A stretch of DNA of 31,552 nt from assembly GCA_900548625.1 (NCBI GenBank), contig URLO01000023.1:1-31552 (forward strand). Direction: 5' to 3'. The notes under the pieces are model-generated. The model did not search any database. It saw only the letters and a program-made list of their open reading frames with translations, and was not told where the DNA came from. This document shows positions 1-7,847 of this stretch, in pieces. This stretch comes from an uncultured Eubacteriales bacterium. GTDB taxonomy: Bacteria; Bacillota; Clostridia; Oscillospirales; Oscillospiraceae. How positions within the stretch are numbered: the first letter of the stretch is position 1; each line of letters begins with the position of its first letter. The position numbers and the translations under genes were made by a program.

Positions 1-1
1 G

Positions 2-300
2 GTGCGGAGCCAAGCGGCTCCGCACAGCGCTTGAACATGTCAAAAAGTCTATTGACATGTTCTCAAACGCGAACCGCGGGGCTGGGTTCGCGTTTGAAAA
101 GGCTGCGCCCGCCTACGCGCATAATTTGTGCGCTGCTTGCGCACAAATTCCACACTTGTCGGGCGTAGCGTGTTTTGTCCGAGGTTCACGCCCCCGGGCA
201 AAACGAATTGACATTTTATTCGCGCCTGCGGGCGCGAACTCTACGAGGTTTTTGGCAGTCTGAAACGCGGTGCGGAGCCATGCAGCTCCGTACCGCGTTT
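2..300. repeat. String of seven hairpins in gene-free DNA
   Basis: Seven inverted repeats follow one another. Arms are 2-11/16-25, 33-43/52-62, 63-75/85-97, 123-133/139-149, 172-181/195-204, 219-226/231-238 and 263-278/285-300. Most are perfect; the fifth and seventh contain one G-T pair each. The first and last share the motif GTGCGGAGCC, while the others differ in sequence. A further 6-bp pairing (113-118 with 163-168) would enclose the fourth. I see no credible gene in 1-735: the short open frames there have no family resemblance or convincing ribosome binding site. The string may be a structured RNA, a stack of palindromic elements, or the 3' region of a gene left of the window. Confidence 0.7.
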
Positions 301-305
301 TGCTT
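263..305 (+). terminator. Terminator-like 16-bp hairpin
   Basis: Arms 263-278 and 285-300 pair over 16 bp with one G-T wobble and a 6-base loop, and the right arm ends in TTTT. It is the strongest hairpin of the series and could terminate transcription entering from the left. No upstream gene is visible, so the role is inferred. Confidence 0.45.
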
Positions 306-453
306 AAAATATCTGAAAAATGATATATGCAGCATTGCGGGTTTTGAAATGGGGAAGGGCGGTGCGCCGTCTGTGCGGCCGGCGCAGGCGATGCAGTCTT
401 TGCACACTGACCATACCTTGAAAAATGCCATGTCCTGCATACAGATCGACCGG

Positions 454-493
454 ATATATCCGGAATGATACGTCATATATCCGGAATGATACG
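454..493. repeat. 19-base direct repeat around a CCGG palindrome
   Basis: ATATATCCGGAATGATACG occurs at 454-472 and again at 475-493, identical and two bases apart (21-base period, about two helical turns). The first copy overlaps a perfect palindrome, CCGGATATATCCGG, at 450-463. Tandem sites on the same helix face suit a DNA-binding protein. No regulator gene is adjacent, so the function is unknown. Confidence 0.6.
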
Positions 494-505
494 GAAAGAT
501 CGGAA

Positions 506-555
506 AAATATCCCGCCCGCTAAGTCACAGCAGTGAATGGCGGGCGGTATTTTAT
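506..555 (+). terminator. Intrinsic terminator upstream of the hdr operon
   Basis: CCGCCCGC at 513-520 pairs with GCGGGCGG at 540-547. The stem can extend through A/T pairs flanking a small bulge, and a T-rich run follows (550-559). It would insulate the hdr operon from transcription coming from the left. Confidence 0.5.
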
Positions 556-583
556 TTTTGATATGGCACGGACGCGATTAGCA

Positions 584-612
584 TTTCTGTTTTCCCACCG
601 ATTCGCTATAAT
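584..612 (+). promoter_or_regulatory. Possible promoter of the hdr-flx operon
   Basis: TATAAT at 607-612 is a perfect -10 box. The hexamer 17 bases upstream (584-589, TTTCTG) is a poor -35, so activator help may be needed or the true start may lie elsewhere. The implied leader to the first start codon is about 115 bases. Confidence 0.35.
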
Positions 613-735
613 TATATCGATTGATTATCTGGCATTGCGCCCTGAAAAGCACATTGGTGAAGCGGCGCGATGCAAAGCAATTTGGAGCGGCATCCCATCC
701 CGAACAGATGATCTGAGAAGACGGAGGCAGTATAT

Positions 736-1527
736 ATGACATTTTCTTATTTTCCCGGCTGCACGCTGAAAACGCGCGGCAAGCAGCTCGATATCTACGG
801 GCGCAAAGCCTTTGAGGCGCTTGGGATCGAGCTTGCGGAGCTTCCCGATTGGCAGTGCTGCGGCGCGGTGTATCCGATGGCGCGCGACGAGCTCGCAACG
901 CGCCTTTCTTCCGTGCGTGCGCTGGCGCAGGCGCGGGAGCTTGGCAGCGAGCTGGTCACGCTCTGCTCTGCGTGCCACCACGTCATCAAGCGCGTGAACG
1001 GCGACATGAAAAACGACGCGGTCATGGCCGCGCGTGTGCAGAACTATCTGGGCCTGGATACGCCGTATGCCGGTGAGACGACAGTTTTGCACTATCTTGA
1101 GGTCCTGCGTGACCGTGTCGGCTTCGACGAGCTTGCAAAAAAGGTCGTAAGGCCGCTGGGCGGACAAAAAATCGGCGCATATTACGGCTGCCTGCTGCTC
1201 CGGCCGAGCCGGGAGATTGGCTTCGATGACCCGGAAAACCCGACGATCATTGAGGACTTCCTCCGTGCCATCGGCGCAGAACCGGTCTACTACGGTATGC
1301 GCAATGAGTGCTGCGGCGGCTACACGACGATCGAGGGCAAGGAATTTGCACAAAAACAGGTTGCGAAAATTATGAACAACGCCAAAGCCTGCGGCGCGGA
1401 AGCGCTGATCACGGCGTGCCCGCTGTGCATGTACAATCTGAGAGAGAACGCCGTGGACGGCCTGCCGGTGTATTACTTCACCGAGCTTCTGGCACAGGCG
1501 CTCGGCGTGAAGGAGGATGCCGAATGA
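736..1527 (+). CDS. hdrB: Heterodisulfide reductase subunit B-like (HdrB)
   Basis: A 263-residue protein with the two cysteine-rich CCG domains of HdrB. The first uses C9, C41-C42, C77 and C80; the second uses C152, C192-C193, C228 and C231. In HdrB these carry the noncubane 4Fe-4S clusters that cleave CoM-S-S-CoB, or related disulfides in non-methanogens. Both motifs look intact, so the subunit should bind clusters. The start is ATG at 736, with GGAGG at 723-727. It opens the operon and overlaps hdrC by four bases (ATGA). Outside methanogens HdrB-like subunits serve other acceptors, so the substrate cannot be read from this gene. A TfrB-like protein encoded later in the operon lacks its own CCG domain, which HdrB might supply. 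Confidence 0.9.
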   Translation: MTFSYFPGCTLKTRGKQLDIYGRKAFEALGIELAELPDWQCCGAVYPMARDELATRLSSVRALAQARELGSELVTLCSACHHVIKRVNGDMKNDAVMAARVQNYLGLDTPYAGETTVLHYLEVLRDRVGFDELAKKVVRPLGGQKIGAYYGCLLLRPSREIGFDDPENPTIIEDFLRAIGAEPVYYGMRNECCGGYTTIEGKEFAQKQVAKIMNNAKACGAEALITACPLCMYNLRENAVDGLPVYYFTELLAQALGVKEDAE

Positions 1528-1910
1528 CGGACAAGAATCTGATGGAAGACATCCGGCGCATTTCCGGCGTCAACCCGCGCAAGTGCATGAAATGCGGCAA
1601 GTGCTCGGGCACGTGCCCGGCGTATGACGAGATGGATCTCCACCCGCATCAGTTTGTGGATATGGTCGAAAGCGGCCGCATCGATGAGCTTATGAATTCA
1701 AAGGGCATTTACCGCTGCCTGAGCTGCTTTGCCTGCGTCGAGCGCTGCCCGCGCAGCGTTGAGCCTGCGGCGCTCATCGAGGCGGTGAGGCTGGCGGTCG
1801 TCCGCAGACAGGGCGCAGACCACCTGAGACCCGAACAGATCCCGGCGCTTCTGGACGAGGCCATGCCGCAGCAGGCCATCACCAGCGCGTTCCGGAAATA
1901 TAAGAAGTAA
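1524..1910 (+). CDS. hdrC: Heterodisulfide reductase subunit C-like (HdrC)
   Basis: A 128-residue ferredoxin-like protein with two complete 4Fe-4S motifs, C21-C24-C27-C31 and C65-C68-C71-C75. HdrC passes electrons from the flavin subunit HdrA to the HdrB active site. An open frame extends upstream to 1308, but that stretch is inside hdrB. The start is taken at 1524 because ATG overlaps the hdrB stop as ATGA, the usual sign of translational coupling. Size matches short soluble HdrC proteins, and there is no membrane segment. The following hdrA begins 12 bases after the stop. Confidence 0.9.
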   Translation: MTDKNLMEDIRRISGVNPRKCMKCGKCSGTCPAYDEMDLHPHQFVDMVESGRIDELMNSKGIYRCLSCFACVERCPRSVEPAALIEAVRLAVVRRQGADHLRPEQIPALLDEAMPQQAITSAFRKYKK

Positions 1911-1922
1911 GGAGGGGAGATC

Positions 1923-3914
1923 GTGCAGAGGATCGGCGTATTTGTTTGTCACTGCGGCACCAACATTGCCGCAACGGTCGATGTGGAAAAGGTTGCACAG
2001 GCGCTCGGAAAGGAACCCGGCGTGGTCATCTCCACCGACTATCCCTATATGTGCTCCCAGAGCGGACAGGACATGATCTGCGCGGCCATTGAGGAGCATT
2101 GGCTCACCGGCGTGGTTATCTGCTCGTGCTCGCCGCGTATGCATGAGCAGACCTTCCGCAAGACATGCGCTGCGGCAGGGCTGAACCCGTATATGCTGGA
2201 GATCGCGAACATCCGCGAGCAGTGCTCGTGGATCCACAAGAATAAGGACGAGGCGACGGAGAAAGCCGTCATTCTCGGCAGAGCCGCCATCGCGAAGGTA
2301 CACCTGAACGCGCCGCTCACCGCCGGGACAAGCCCTGTCACCAAGCGTGCGCTCGTCATCGGCGGCGGCATCGCCGGCATCCAGACGGCGCTGGACATTG
2401 CCGACGCAGGCTTTGAGGTCGACATCGTCGAGAAAAAGCCGACCATCGGCGGAAAAATGACCCAGATCGACAAGACCTTCCCGACACTGGACTGCGCGGC
2501 GTGCATCCTGACGCCCAAGATGGTCGATGCGGCGCAGAATGAGAAGATCAGGATCTATTCGTATTCCGAGGTCGAGGCCGTCAAGGGCTTCGTCGGAAAT
2601 TTCCATGTTACGATCAGAAGGAAAGCACGCTATGTGAAGGAGGACGTCTGCACCGGCTGCGGCCTGTGTACGGAAAAGTGCCCGCAGAAGAAGGTGCCGA
2701 ACGAGTTTAACCTTGGCCTTGACAACCGCCGCGCCATCTATATCCCGTTTGCGCAGGCGGTGCCGAAGGTCGCGACCATCGACCCGGACTTCTGCAACAT
2801 GCTGAAAAACGGCAAGTGCGGCGTCTGCGCGAAGGTCTGCACCGCCGGGGCCATCGATTATAAGCAGCAGGACGAGCACATCGAGCGGGAATATGGCGCG
2901 ATCGTCGTGGCGACGGGCTTTGACCCGATTTCGCTGGAGAAATTCGATGAGTTTGCGTATTCCAAGAGCCCGGATGTGGTCTCGAGCCTCGAATTTGAGC
3001 GTCTTATGAACGCGGCGGGCCCCACGGGCGGAACGCTGCTGCGCCCGTCCGATGGCGCACACCCGAAGACCATTGTTTTTGTGCAGTGCGTCGGCTCCCG
3101 CTGTGACGGCGGCGAGAAGGGAAAGCCCTACTGTTCGAAGATCTGCTGCATGTACACGGCAAAGCACGCCATGCTCTGCCGCGAGAAATATCCGGATACC
3201 GACGTCTATGTGTTTTACATCGACGTGCGCACGCCGGGCAAAAACTTTGACGAGTTCTACCGCCGTGCGGTCGAGGAATACGGCGTGCATTACATCAAGG
3301 GCATGGTCGGCAAGGTCGTGCCGGAGGGCGGCAAGCTCAAGGTGCAGGCCTCCGACCTGATCGGGAACCGGCAGCTGCACATCGACGCGGACATGGTCGT
3401 TCTGGCGGCGGCCATCGAGCCGGACAAGTCGGCGCGGCCGCTTGCCACGATGCTGACGGCGTCGATGGATACGAACGATTTCTTCACCGAGGCGCATCCG
3501 AAGCTCCGCCCGGTCGAAAGTCCCACGGCGGGCGTGTTCCTCTCCGGCGCGTGCCAGGGGCCGAAGGACATCCCGGAAACGGTCGCGCAGGCGGGCGCGG
3601 CGGCCTCGAAGGTCATCGGCCTTCTGTGCAAGGACGCCCTGAGCTGCAACCCGTGCGTGGCGCAGCCGGACGAGATGATGTGCAACGGCTGCTCCAACTG
3701 TGAAAAGGTGTGCCCCTATGGCGCGATCACATACATCGATAAGGAATTCAGAGGCCCGAACCGGACAACGCTCCTTCGCCGTGTGGCGCAGGTCAATCCG
3801 GCGGTCTGTCAGGGCTGCGGCGCATGCACGGTGGCGTGTATGTCCGGCGCCATGGATCTCAAGGGCTTCTCAAACAAGCAGATCTTCGCGGAGGTGGATG
3901 CAATATGCAGGTAA
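1923..3914 (+). CDS. hdrA: Heterodisulfide reductase subunit A-like flavoprotein (HdrA)
   Basis: A 663-residue HdrA, the FAD subunit where electron bifurcation occurs in Hdr complexes. Visible parts: an N-terminal cysteine region (C9, C11), a dinucleotide-binding GGGIAGIQ at 147-154 followed by the HdrA-type cysteine loop near 190-194, a ferredoxin motif at 243-253 (CTGCGLCTEKC), a second partial cluster near 299-306, and two C-terminal 4Fe-4S motifs (CNGCSNCEKVC near 580 and CQGCGACTVAC near 634). The start is GTG at 1923, preceded by AAGGAGGGGAG, an excellent ribosome binding site; no ATG fits. Length is usual for the family. The next gene begins inside its last codons. Confidence 0.92.
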   Translation: MQRIGVFVCHCGTNIAATVDVEKVAQALGKEPGVVISTDYPYMCSQSGQDMICAAIEEHWLTGVVICSCSPRMHEQTFRKTCAAAGLNPYMLEIANIREQCSWIHKNKDEATEKAVILGRAAIAKVHLNAPLTAGTSPVTKRALVIGGGIAGIQTALDIADAGFEVDIVEKKPTIGGKMTQIDKTFPTLDCAACILTPKMVDAAQNEKIRIYSYSEVEAVKGFVGNFHVTIRRKARYVKEDVCTGCGLCTEKCPQKKVPNEFNLGLDNRRAIYIPFAQAVPKVATIDPDFCNMLKNGKCGVCAKVCTAGAIDYKQQDEHIEREYGAIVVATGFDPISLEKFDEFAYSKSPDVVSSLEFERLMNAAGPTGGTLLRPSDGAHPKTIVFVQCVGSRCDGGEKGKPYCSKICCMYTAKHAMLCREKYPDTDVYVFYIDVRTPGKNFDEFYRRAVEEYGVHYIKGMVGKVVPEGGKLKVQASDLIGNRQLHIDADMVVLAAAIEPDKSARPLATMLTASMDTNDFFTEAHPKLRPVESPTAGVFLSGACQGPKDIPETVAQAGAAASKVIGLLCKDALSCNPCVAQPDEMMCNGCSNCEKVCPYGAITYIDKEFRGPNRTTLLRRVAQVNPAVCQGCGACTVACMSGAMDLKGFSNKQIFAEVDAICR

Positions 3915-4342
3915 ATGAAGGCTGGAAACCCACCATCGTGGCGTTCTGCTGCAACTGGTGCTCGTATGCGGGCGCGGATCTGTCGGGCACGAACCGGCTG
4001 AGCTATCCCGCGAACGTCAAGATCATTCGCATTCCCTGCTCCTGCCGGCTCAATCCGATGTTCATTCTGCGCGCCTTCCAGCGCGGCGCGGACGGCGTGA
4101 TCCTCTGCGGCTGCCACCCCGGCGACTGCCATTACACGACCGGCAACTATTACGCGCGGCGCAGAATGACGCTCCTGTTCTCCATGCTGGACTATCTCGG
4201 CATCGAGAAGGAGCGCACCCGCGTTGAGTGGGTCTCTGCCGCTGAGGGCGCAAAGTTTGCCGCGACGATGAATGACTTCGTGCAGACCATCACAAAGCTT
4301 GGCGAAAACCGCAGATTGGAGGATCTGAGATGCAAGGAGTAA
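3905..4342 (+). CDS. flxD: MvhD/FlxD-type 2Fe-2S electron-transfer subunit
   Basis: A 145-residue protein of the MvhD family, which links HdrA to its electron-donating module. Conserved cysteines are C15/C16, C19, C45, C47, C68, C70 and C75, with the family signature CGCHPGDCHY at 68-77. In methanogens MvhD connects to a hydrogenase; in bacterial Flx-Hdr systems the equivalent FlxD connects to an NADH-oxidising flavoprotein. No hydrogenase is encoded here and Flx-type genes follow, so the FlxD role is preferred. The longer open frame from 3824 lies inside hdrA; the start is ATG 3905, overlapping the hdrA end by 10 bases, with GGAGG upstream. It overlaps the next gene by 13 bases. Confidence 0.85.
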   Translation: MQVNEGWKPTIVAFCCNWCSYAGADLSGTNRLSYPANVKIIRIPCSCRLNPMFILRAFQRGADGVILCGCHPGDCHYTTGNYYARRRMTLLFSMLDYLGIEKERTRVEWVSAAEGAKFAATMNDFVQTITKLGENRRLEDLRCKE

Positions 4343-5304
4343 AAGAAAAAGCCGTCCAGCTCCTCAAAGACGGGACGGTCGACCGCGTGATCGGCTGGCG
4401 CGCGGGTGAGTTCTTCTACGATCTGACGCCGTCGGTCTTTCAGACGGTCGAGGATGTGGAGAAAAACTTCGTCTGGAGCGTCTTTTCCGCTGCAAACGTC
4501 TCAAAATACCTCATCGCGGAATCGAAAAAGGGCGGCAGAGTCGCGGCGTTTCTCAAGCCCTGCGACAGCTATTCCTTTGTCCAGCTTCAAAAGGAGCACC
4601 GCATCGCGCGTGAGGCGGTCTATGCCGTGGGCGTGCAGTGCGACGGCGTCTGCGATATGGAAAAGCTGAGAACACTCGGCTGCAAGGGCGTGACCGCCGT
4701 GCAGGAGGATGGCGACGCGCTGCGCGTCCAGACGCTCTACGGCGAAAAGACCGTGGCAAAAAAAGACGCCCTTCTGGAGCGCTGCACGGTCTGCAAGAGC
4801 AAAAAGCTCGTCGGCTTTGACGAGCTGCTGGGCGAGCAGGGTGAGGACTGCGGTGCGGCGCGCTTTGAGGCGGTCGAGAAGCTCGAGGCTATGACGCCCG
4901 AGGAGCGCTTTGCCTTCTGGCGCGGGGAGCTCTCGCGCTGCATCCGCTGCAACGCCTGCCGGAACGTCTGTCCTGCGTGCTCTTGTGAGAAATGCGTGTT
5001 CGATAACCATGCCCTCGGGACCGACAACAAGGCGGCTGCGGACGATTTTGAGGAAAACTTCTTCCACATCATCCGCGCCTTCCATGTGGCCTCGCGCTGC
5101 ACCGACTGCGGCGAATGCTCCCGCGTCTGTCCGCAGCATATCCCGCTGCATCTTCTGAATCGGAAATTCATCAAGGACTCGAACGCGCTGTACGGCGAAT
5201 ATCAGGCAGGCGCGGACATGGACGCCCGCCCGCCGCTCATGGACTTCCGCAAGGACGACTGTGAGCCGTCGGTCATTTATCAGAGAGGAGGCCCGCAGGC
5301 ATGA
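4330..5304 (+). CDS. Dicluster ferredoxin subunit of the Flx module (FlxB/FlxC type)
   Basis: A 324-residue soluble iron-sulfur protein. The N-terminal half resembles coenzyme-F420 hydrogenase/dehydrogenase beta-like subunits, with scattered cysteines (C78 in KPCDS, C104, C108, C152, C155). The C-terminal part has two 4Fe-4S motifs, C204-C207-C210-C214 and C257-C260-C263-C267, with extra cysteines just after the first. In flxABCD-hdrABC clusters two such proteins connect the NADH-oxidising FlxA to FlxD/HdrA. I do not assign B or C because I cannot compare sequences. The start at 4330 overlaps the previous gene, and the end overlaps the next start as ATGA, so translation is probably coupled. 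Confidence 0.75.
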   Translation: MQGVKEKAVQLLKDGTVDRVIGWRAGEFFYDLTPSVFQTVEDVEKNFVWSVFSAANVSKYLIAESKKGGRVAAFLKPCDSYSFVQLQKEHRIAREAVYAVGVQCDGVCDMEKLRTLGCKGVTAVQEDGDALRVQTLYGEKTVAKKDALLERCTVCKSKKLVGFDELLGEQGEDCGAARFEAVEKLEAMTPEERFAFWRGELSRCIRCNACRNVCPACSCEKCVFDNHALGTDNKAAADDFEENFFHIIRAFHVASRCTDCGECSRVCPQHIPLHLLNRKFIKDSNALYGEYQAGADMDARPPLMDFRKDDCEPSVIYQRGGPQA

Positions 5305-6323
5305 AGAAAATCGCGAAAAGCAGTCTCAGCGGCCTCTTTGCCGCCATCGCGGCGACCCAGACGCTCTATATCCCCGCCGACGGAAAGGGCGGGCAGGCGT
5401 ATTTCACGCCCTGGCAGGAGGGCATGGCGCTCTCGACCGCGCTGAACACGGCGCGCAGCGCCAAGGACCTCTTTTTCCCGCAGGTGGAGAACCTCATGGG
5501 CTTCAAGGTCACGGGCAAGCAGATCGAGCTGATCGAGCTGCGCGACGAGACGGCGCCCTTCGTTCTGTTCGGTGTGCGCGCGTGCGACTGCCGGAGCTTT
5601 GACATTCTCGACAGCGTCTTTCTGGCAGAGCCTGCCGATACCTATTATCAGGCACGGCGCGCGCACGGCACGGTCGTAACGCTGGCATGTGCCGAGCCGG
5701 AGGAGACCTGCTTCTGCGGCGCGTTCGGGATCGACGCGGCAGAGCCGGCGGGCGATGTGACGTGCTGGATGGACGCGGAAAACCTCTACTGGCGCGCCAA
5801 CACCGAAAAGGGCGAGACGCTGACGGCGGCGCTTGCCATGCTGGAGGAAGCGGACGGCGCAGCTGTCGCGGCGCAGCAGGAAGCAGCGCGCGCGCTTCTC
5901 AAAAAGCTCCCGCTGGCGGAGCTGGAGCTCGGCGCGGTCGGCGCCGGGAAGACCAAGGCGCTCTTTGAGCGCCCGGAGTGGCAGCGCCTTTCGGAAAGCT
6001 GCCTCGGCTGCGGCACCTGCACCTTCGTCTGCCCGACGTGCCAGTGCTACGACATTCAGGAATTTTACAACGGAAGGACGGTGCGCCGCTTCCGCTGCTG
6101 GGATAGCTGCATGTATTCGGACTTTACAAAAATGTCCGCCGGTCAGCCGCGTCCGACGCAGCTTGAACGCTTCCGGCAGAGATTTATGCACAAGCTGGTC
6201 TATCATCCCGACAACCACGAGGGGACGTTCGGCTGCGTCGGCTGCGGCCGGTGCCTGCAAAAATGCCCCATCCACATGAACATCGTCAAGGTTATCAAAG
6301 AGCTGGGAGGTGCGGCGCAATGA
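5301..6323 (+). CDS. Dicluster ferredoxin subunit, AsrA/hydrogenase-beta like (Flx module)
   Basis: A 340-residue iron-sulfur protein of the type annotated as anaerobic sulfite reductase subunit A or sulfhydrogenase beta subunit. It has the family's GVRACDC segment at 91-97, then two 4Fe-4S motifs, C234-C237-C240-C244 and C312-C315-C318-C322, with more cysteines at C247, C249, C266 and C270. In Asr and Flx systems this subunit partners an FAD/NAD-binding reductase, which is exactly the next gene. There is no sulfite-reductase catalytic subunit (AsrC) nearby, so sulfite reduction is unlikely. The start overlaps the previous stop (ATGA at 5301-5304) and the stop overlaps the next start in the same way. 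Confidence 0.78.
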   Translation: MKKIAKSSLSGLFAAIAATQTLYIPADGKGGQAYFTPWQEGMALSTALNTARSAKDLFFPQVENLMGFKVTGKQIELIELRDETAPFVLFGVRACDCRSFDILDSVFLAEPADTYYQARRAHGTVVTLACAEPEETCFCGAFGIDAAEPAGDVTCWMDAENLYWRANTEKGETLTAALAMLEEADGAAVAAQQEAARALLKKLPLAELELGAVGAGKTKALFERPEWQRLSESCLGCGTCTFVCPTCQCYDIQEFYNGRTVRRFRCWDSCMYSDFTKMSAGQPRPTQLERFRQRFMHKLVYHPDNHEGTFGCVGCGRCLQKCPIHMNIVKVIKELGGAAQ

Positions 6324-7147
6324 GACACGATCCCCTGATCCCGATGATCGGCGTGGTGACAAAGATCCGCGTGGACACACCCGACGTCAAGACCTTCCGC
6401 GTGGTGGGGCTGGACGGCAGGAAGCCCTTTGAGCACATTCCCGGCCAGTGCGCGATGCTCTCGATCCCCGGCGTGGGCGAGGCTCTGTTTTCCATCACCT
6501 CCAGCCCCACGGAGCAGGACTATGTCGAGTTCTCCATCAAAAAATGCGGCTGCGTGACGGACTGGCTCCACAGCTTGGACGAGGGGCAACAAATTACCAT
6601 TCGCGGCCCCTACGGAAACGGCTTTCCGGTCGACACCGCATTTGCGGGAAAGGATCTGCTGTTCATCGCGGGCGGCATCGGCCTTGCTCCGCTGCACTCG
6701 GTCATCAATTACTGCCGCCACCACCGAAGCCGCTACGGCAAGATCGACATTGTCTACGGCTCGCGCTCCAAGGAGGATCTGGTCGATTATCAGGAGATCC
6801 TCGATGCGTGGTGCAAGGAGGACGGCATCAGCGTCCATCTGACCATTGACCGCGAGCAGCCGGACTGGGACGGACATGTCGGCTTCGTGCCGAACTATGT
6901 CAAGGAGCTTGCCTTCACAACGGACAAGACCGTCGTGATGTGCGGCCCGCCCATCATGATCAAGTTCACCCTCGCGGGGCTGATGGAGCTCGGCTTTGCG
7001 CGCGAGCAGGTGTACACCACGATGGAGCTGAAGATGAAGTGCGCGCTTGGAAAATGCGGCCGCTGCAACATCGGCGACAAATACGTCTGTAAGGACGGCC
7101 CGGTGTTCCGTTTCGACCAGCTCGACGAGCTGCCCAACGAATATTAA
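6320..7147 (+). CDS. flxA: FAD/NAD(H)-binding reductase, FlxA/AsrB type
   Basis: A 275-residue ferredoxin-NADP reductase-like protein. It has an FAD-binding barrel with RGPYGNGF at 95-102, a pyridine-nucleotide-binding domain with GGIGLAP at 118-124 and MCGPPIM near 212, and a C-terminal 2Fe-2S site with C241, C246, C249 and C257. This is the layout of AsrB, dihydroorotate dehydrogenase PyrK and FlxA. In Flx-Hdr complexes FlxA oxidises NADH and feeds HdrA. The frame is open from 6251, but ATG 6320 overlaps the previous stop and is the sensible start. It is the only pyridine-nucleotide-binding subunit in the operon, so NAD(P)H is the likely donor; specificity for NADH over NADPH is not visible. 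Confidence 0.82.
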   Translation: MRHDPLIPMIGVVTKIRVDTPDVKTFRVVGLDGRKPFEHIPGQCAMLSIPGVGEALFSITSSPTEQDYVEFSIKKCGCVTDWLHSLDEGQQITIRGPYGNGFPVDTAFAGKDLLFIAGGIGLAPLHSVINYCRHHRSRYGKIDIVYGSRSKEDLVDYQEILDAWCKEDGISVHLTIDREQPDWDGHVGFVPNYVKELAFTTDKTVVMCGPPIMIKFTLAGLMELGFAREQVYTTMELKMKCALGKCGRCNIGDKYVCKDGPVFRFDQLDELPNEY

Positions 7148-7159
7148 GGAGAAAACGCG

Positions 7160-7834
7160 ATGGAAAACATGGTAAACGTTTTTCTGTTCGGGAAAAAATA
7201 TGAAGTCCCGGAGAGCCTGACCATCATGGAGGCGATGGAGTACGCGGGCTATCAGCTCGTGCGCGGCTGCGGCTGCCGCAACGGCTTCTGCGGCGCGTGC
7301 GCGACGATCTACCGCATCGCGGGCGACCGGGAGCTGAAGGCGTGTCTGGCGTGTTCGACCAAGGTCGAAAACAATATGTACGTGGCGACGCTGCCGTTCT
7401 TCCCACTGGTGAAGGCGGTCTACGACGTGGAAAAGGTCAAGCCGACGGAGCAGATCATGATGCAGCTCTATCCCGAGATCTACGCCTGTGTCGGCTGCAA
7501 CGCCTGCACCAAGGCGTGTACGCAGGGGCTCAATGTGATGCAGTACATCGCCTACGCCCAGCGCGGCGAGTATGAAAGGTGCGCGGAGGAATCCTTTGAC
7601 TGTGTGATGTGCGGCGTGTGCTCATCCCGGTGCCCGGCGGGCAGCTCGCATCCGCAGGTCGCCATGCTGGCGCGGCGGCTCAACGGCAAGTATCTGGCGC
7701 CGCACTGTGCGCATCTCGACGAGCGCGTGCAGGAGGTCAGAGACGGCAAGTTTGAGGCTCTGATCGAGGGGCTGATGGGAAAGCCGCTTGACGAGATCAA
7801 GGAGCTTTACAACCACCGCGAGATCGAAAAGTAA
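7160..7834 (+). CDS. 2Fe-2S/4Fe-4S subunit, fumarate reductase TfrB-like (N-terminal part only)
   Basis: A 224-residue protein with an N-terminal plant-type 2Fe-2S domain (C37, C39, C44, C47, C62, C65) and two 4Fe-4S motifs (C110-C113-C116-C120 and C148-C151-C154-C158). This resembles the iron-sulfur subunit of fumarate reductases, closest in idea to the front half of thiol:fumarate reductase TfrB. TfrB normally continues into an HdrB-like CCG domain, which is absent here, but a separate HdrB is encoded in the same operon. The start is ATG 7160 after AAGGAG at 7146-7151; an ATG nine bases later is possible. It lies directly before the flavoprotein gene, its likely partner. Confidence 0.75.
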   Translation: MENMVNVFLFGKKYEVPESLTIMEAMEYAGYQLVRGCGCRNGFCGACATIYRIAGDRELKACLACSTKVENNMYVATLPFFPLVKAVYDVEKVKPTEQIMMQLYPEIYACVGCNACTKACTQGLNVMQYIAYAQRGEYERCAEESFDCVMCGVCSSRCPAGSSHPQVAMLARRLNGKYLAPHCAHLDERVQEVRDGKFEALIEGLMGKPLDEIKELYNHREIEK

Positions 7835-7847
7835 GGAGGGAAAAGCA

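Noticed and set aside
1..735. tRNA or rRNA genes in the hairpin region
   Set aside because: No cloverleaf, T-loop motif or rRNA-like segment was recognised; the stems are simple independent hairpins.
1698..3497. 599-residue minus-strand open frame
   Set aside because: It lies antisense to hdrC and hdrA, has arginine/alanine-rich composition typical of GC-rich shadow frames, and no recognisable motif.
4330..7147. Anaerobic sulfite reductase AsrAB
   Set aside because: AsrA- and AsrB-like subunits are present, but no siroheme catalytic subunit AsrC is encoded, and the neighbours are Hdr genes.
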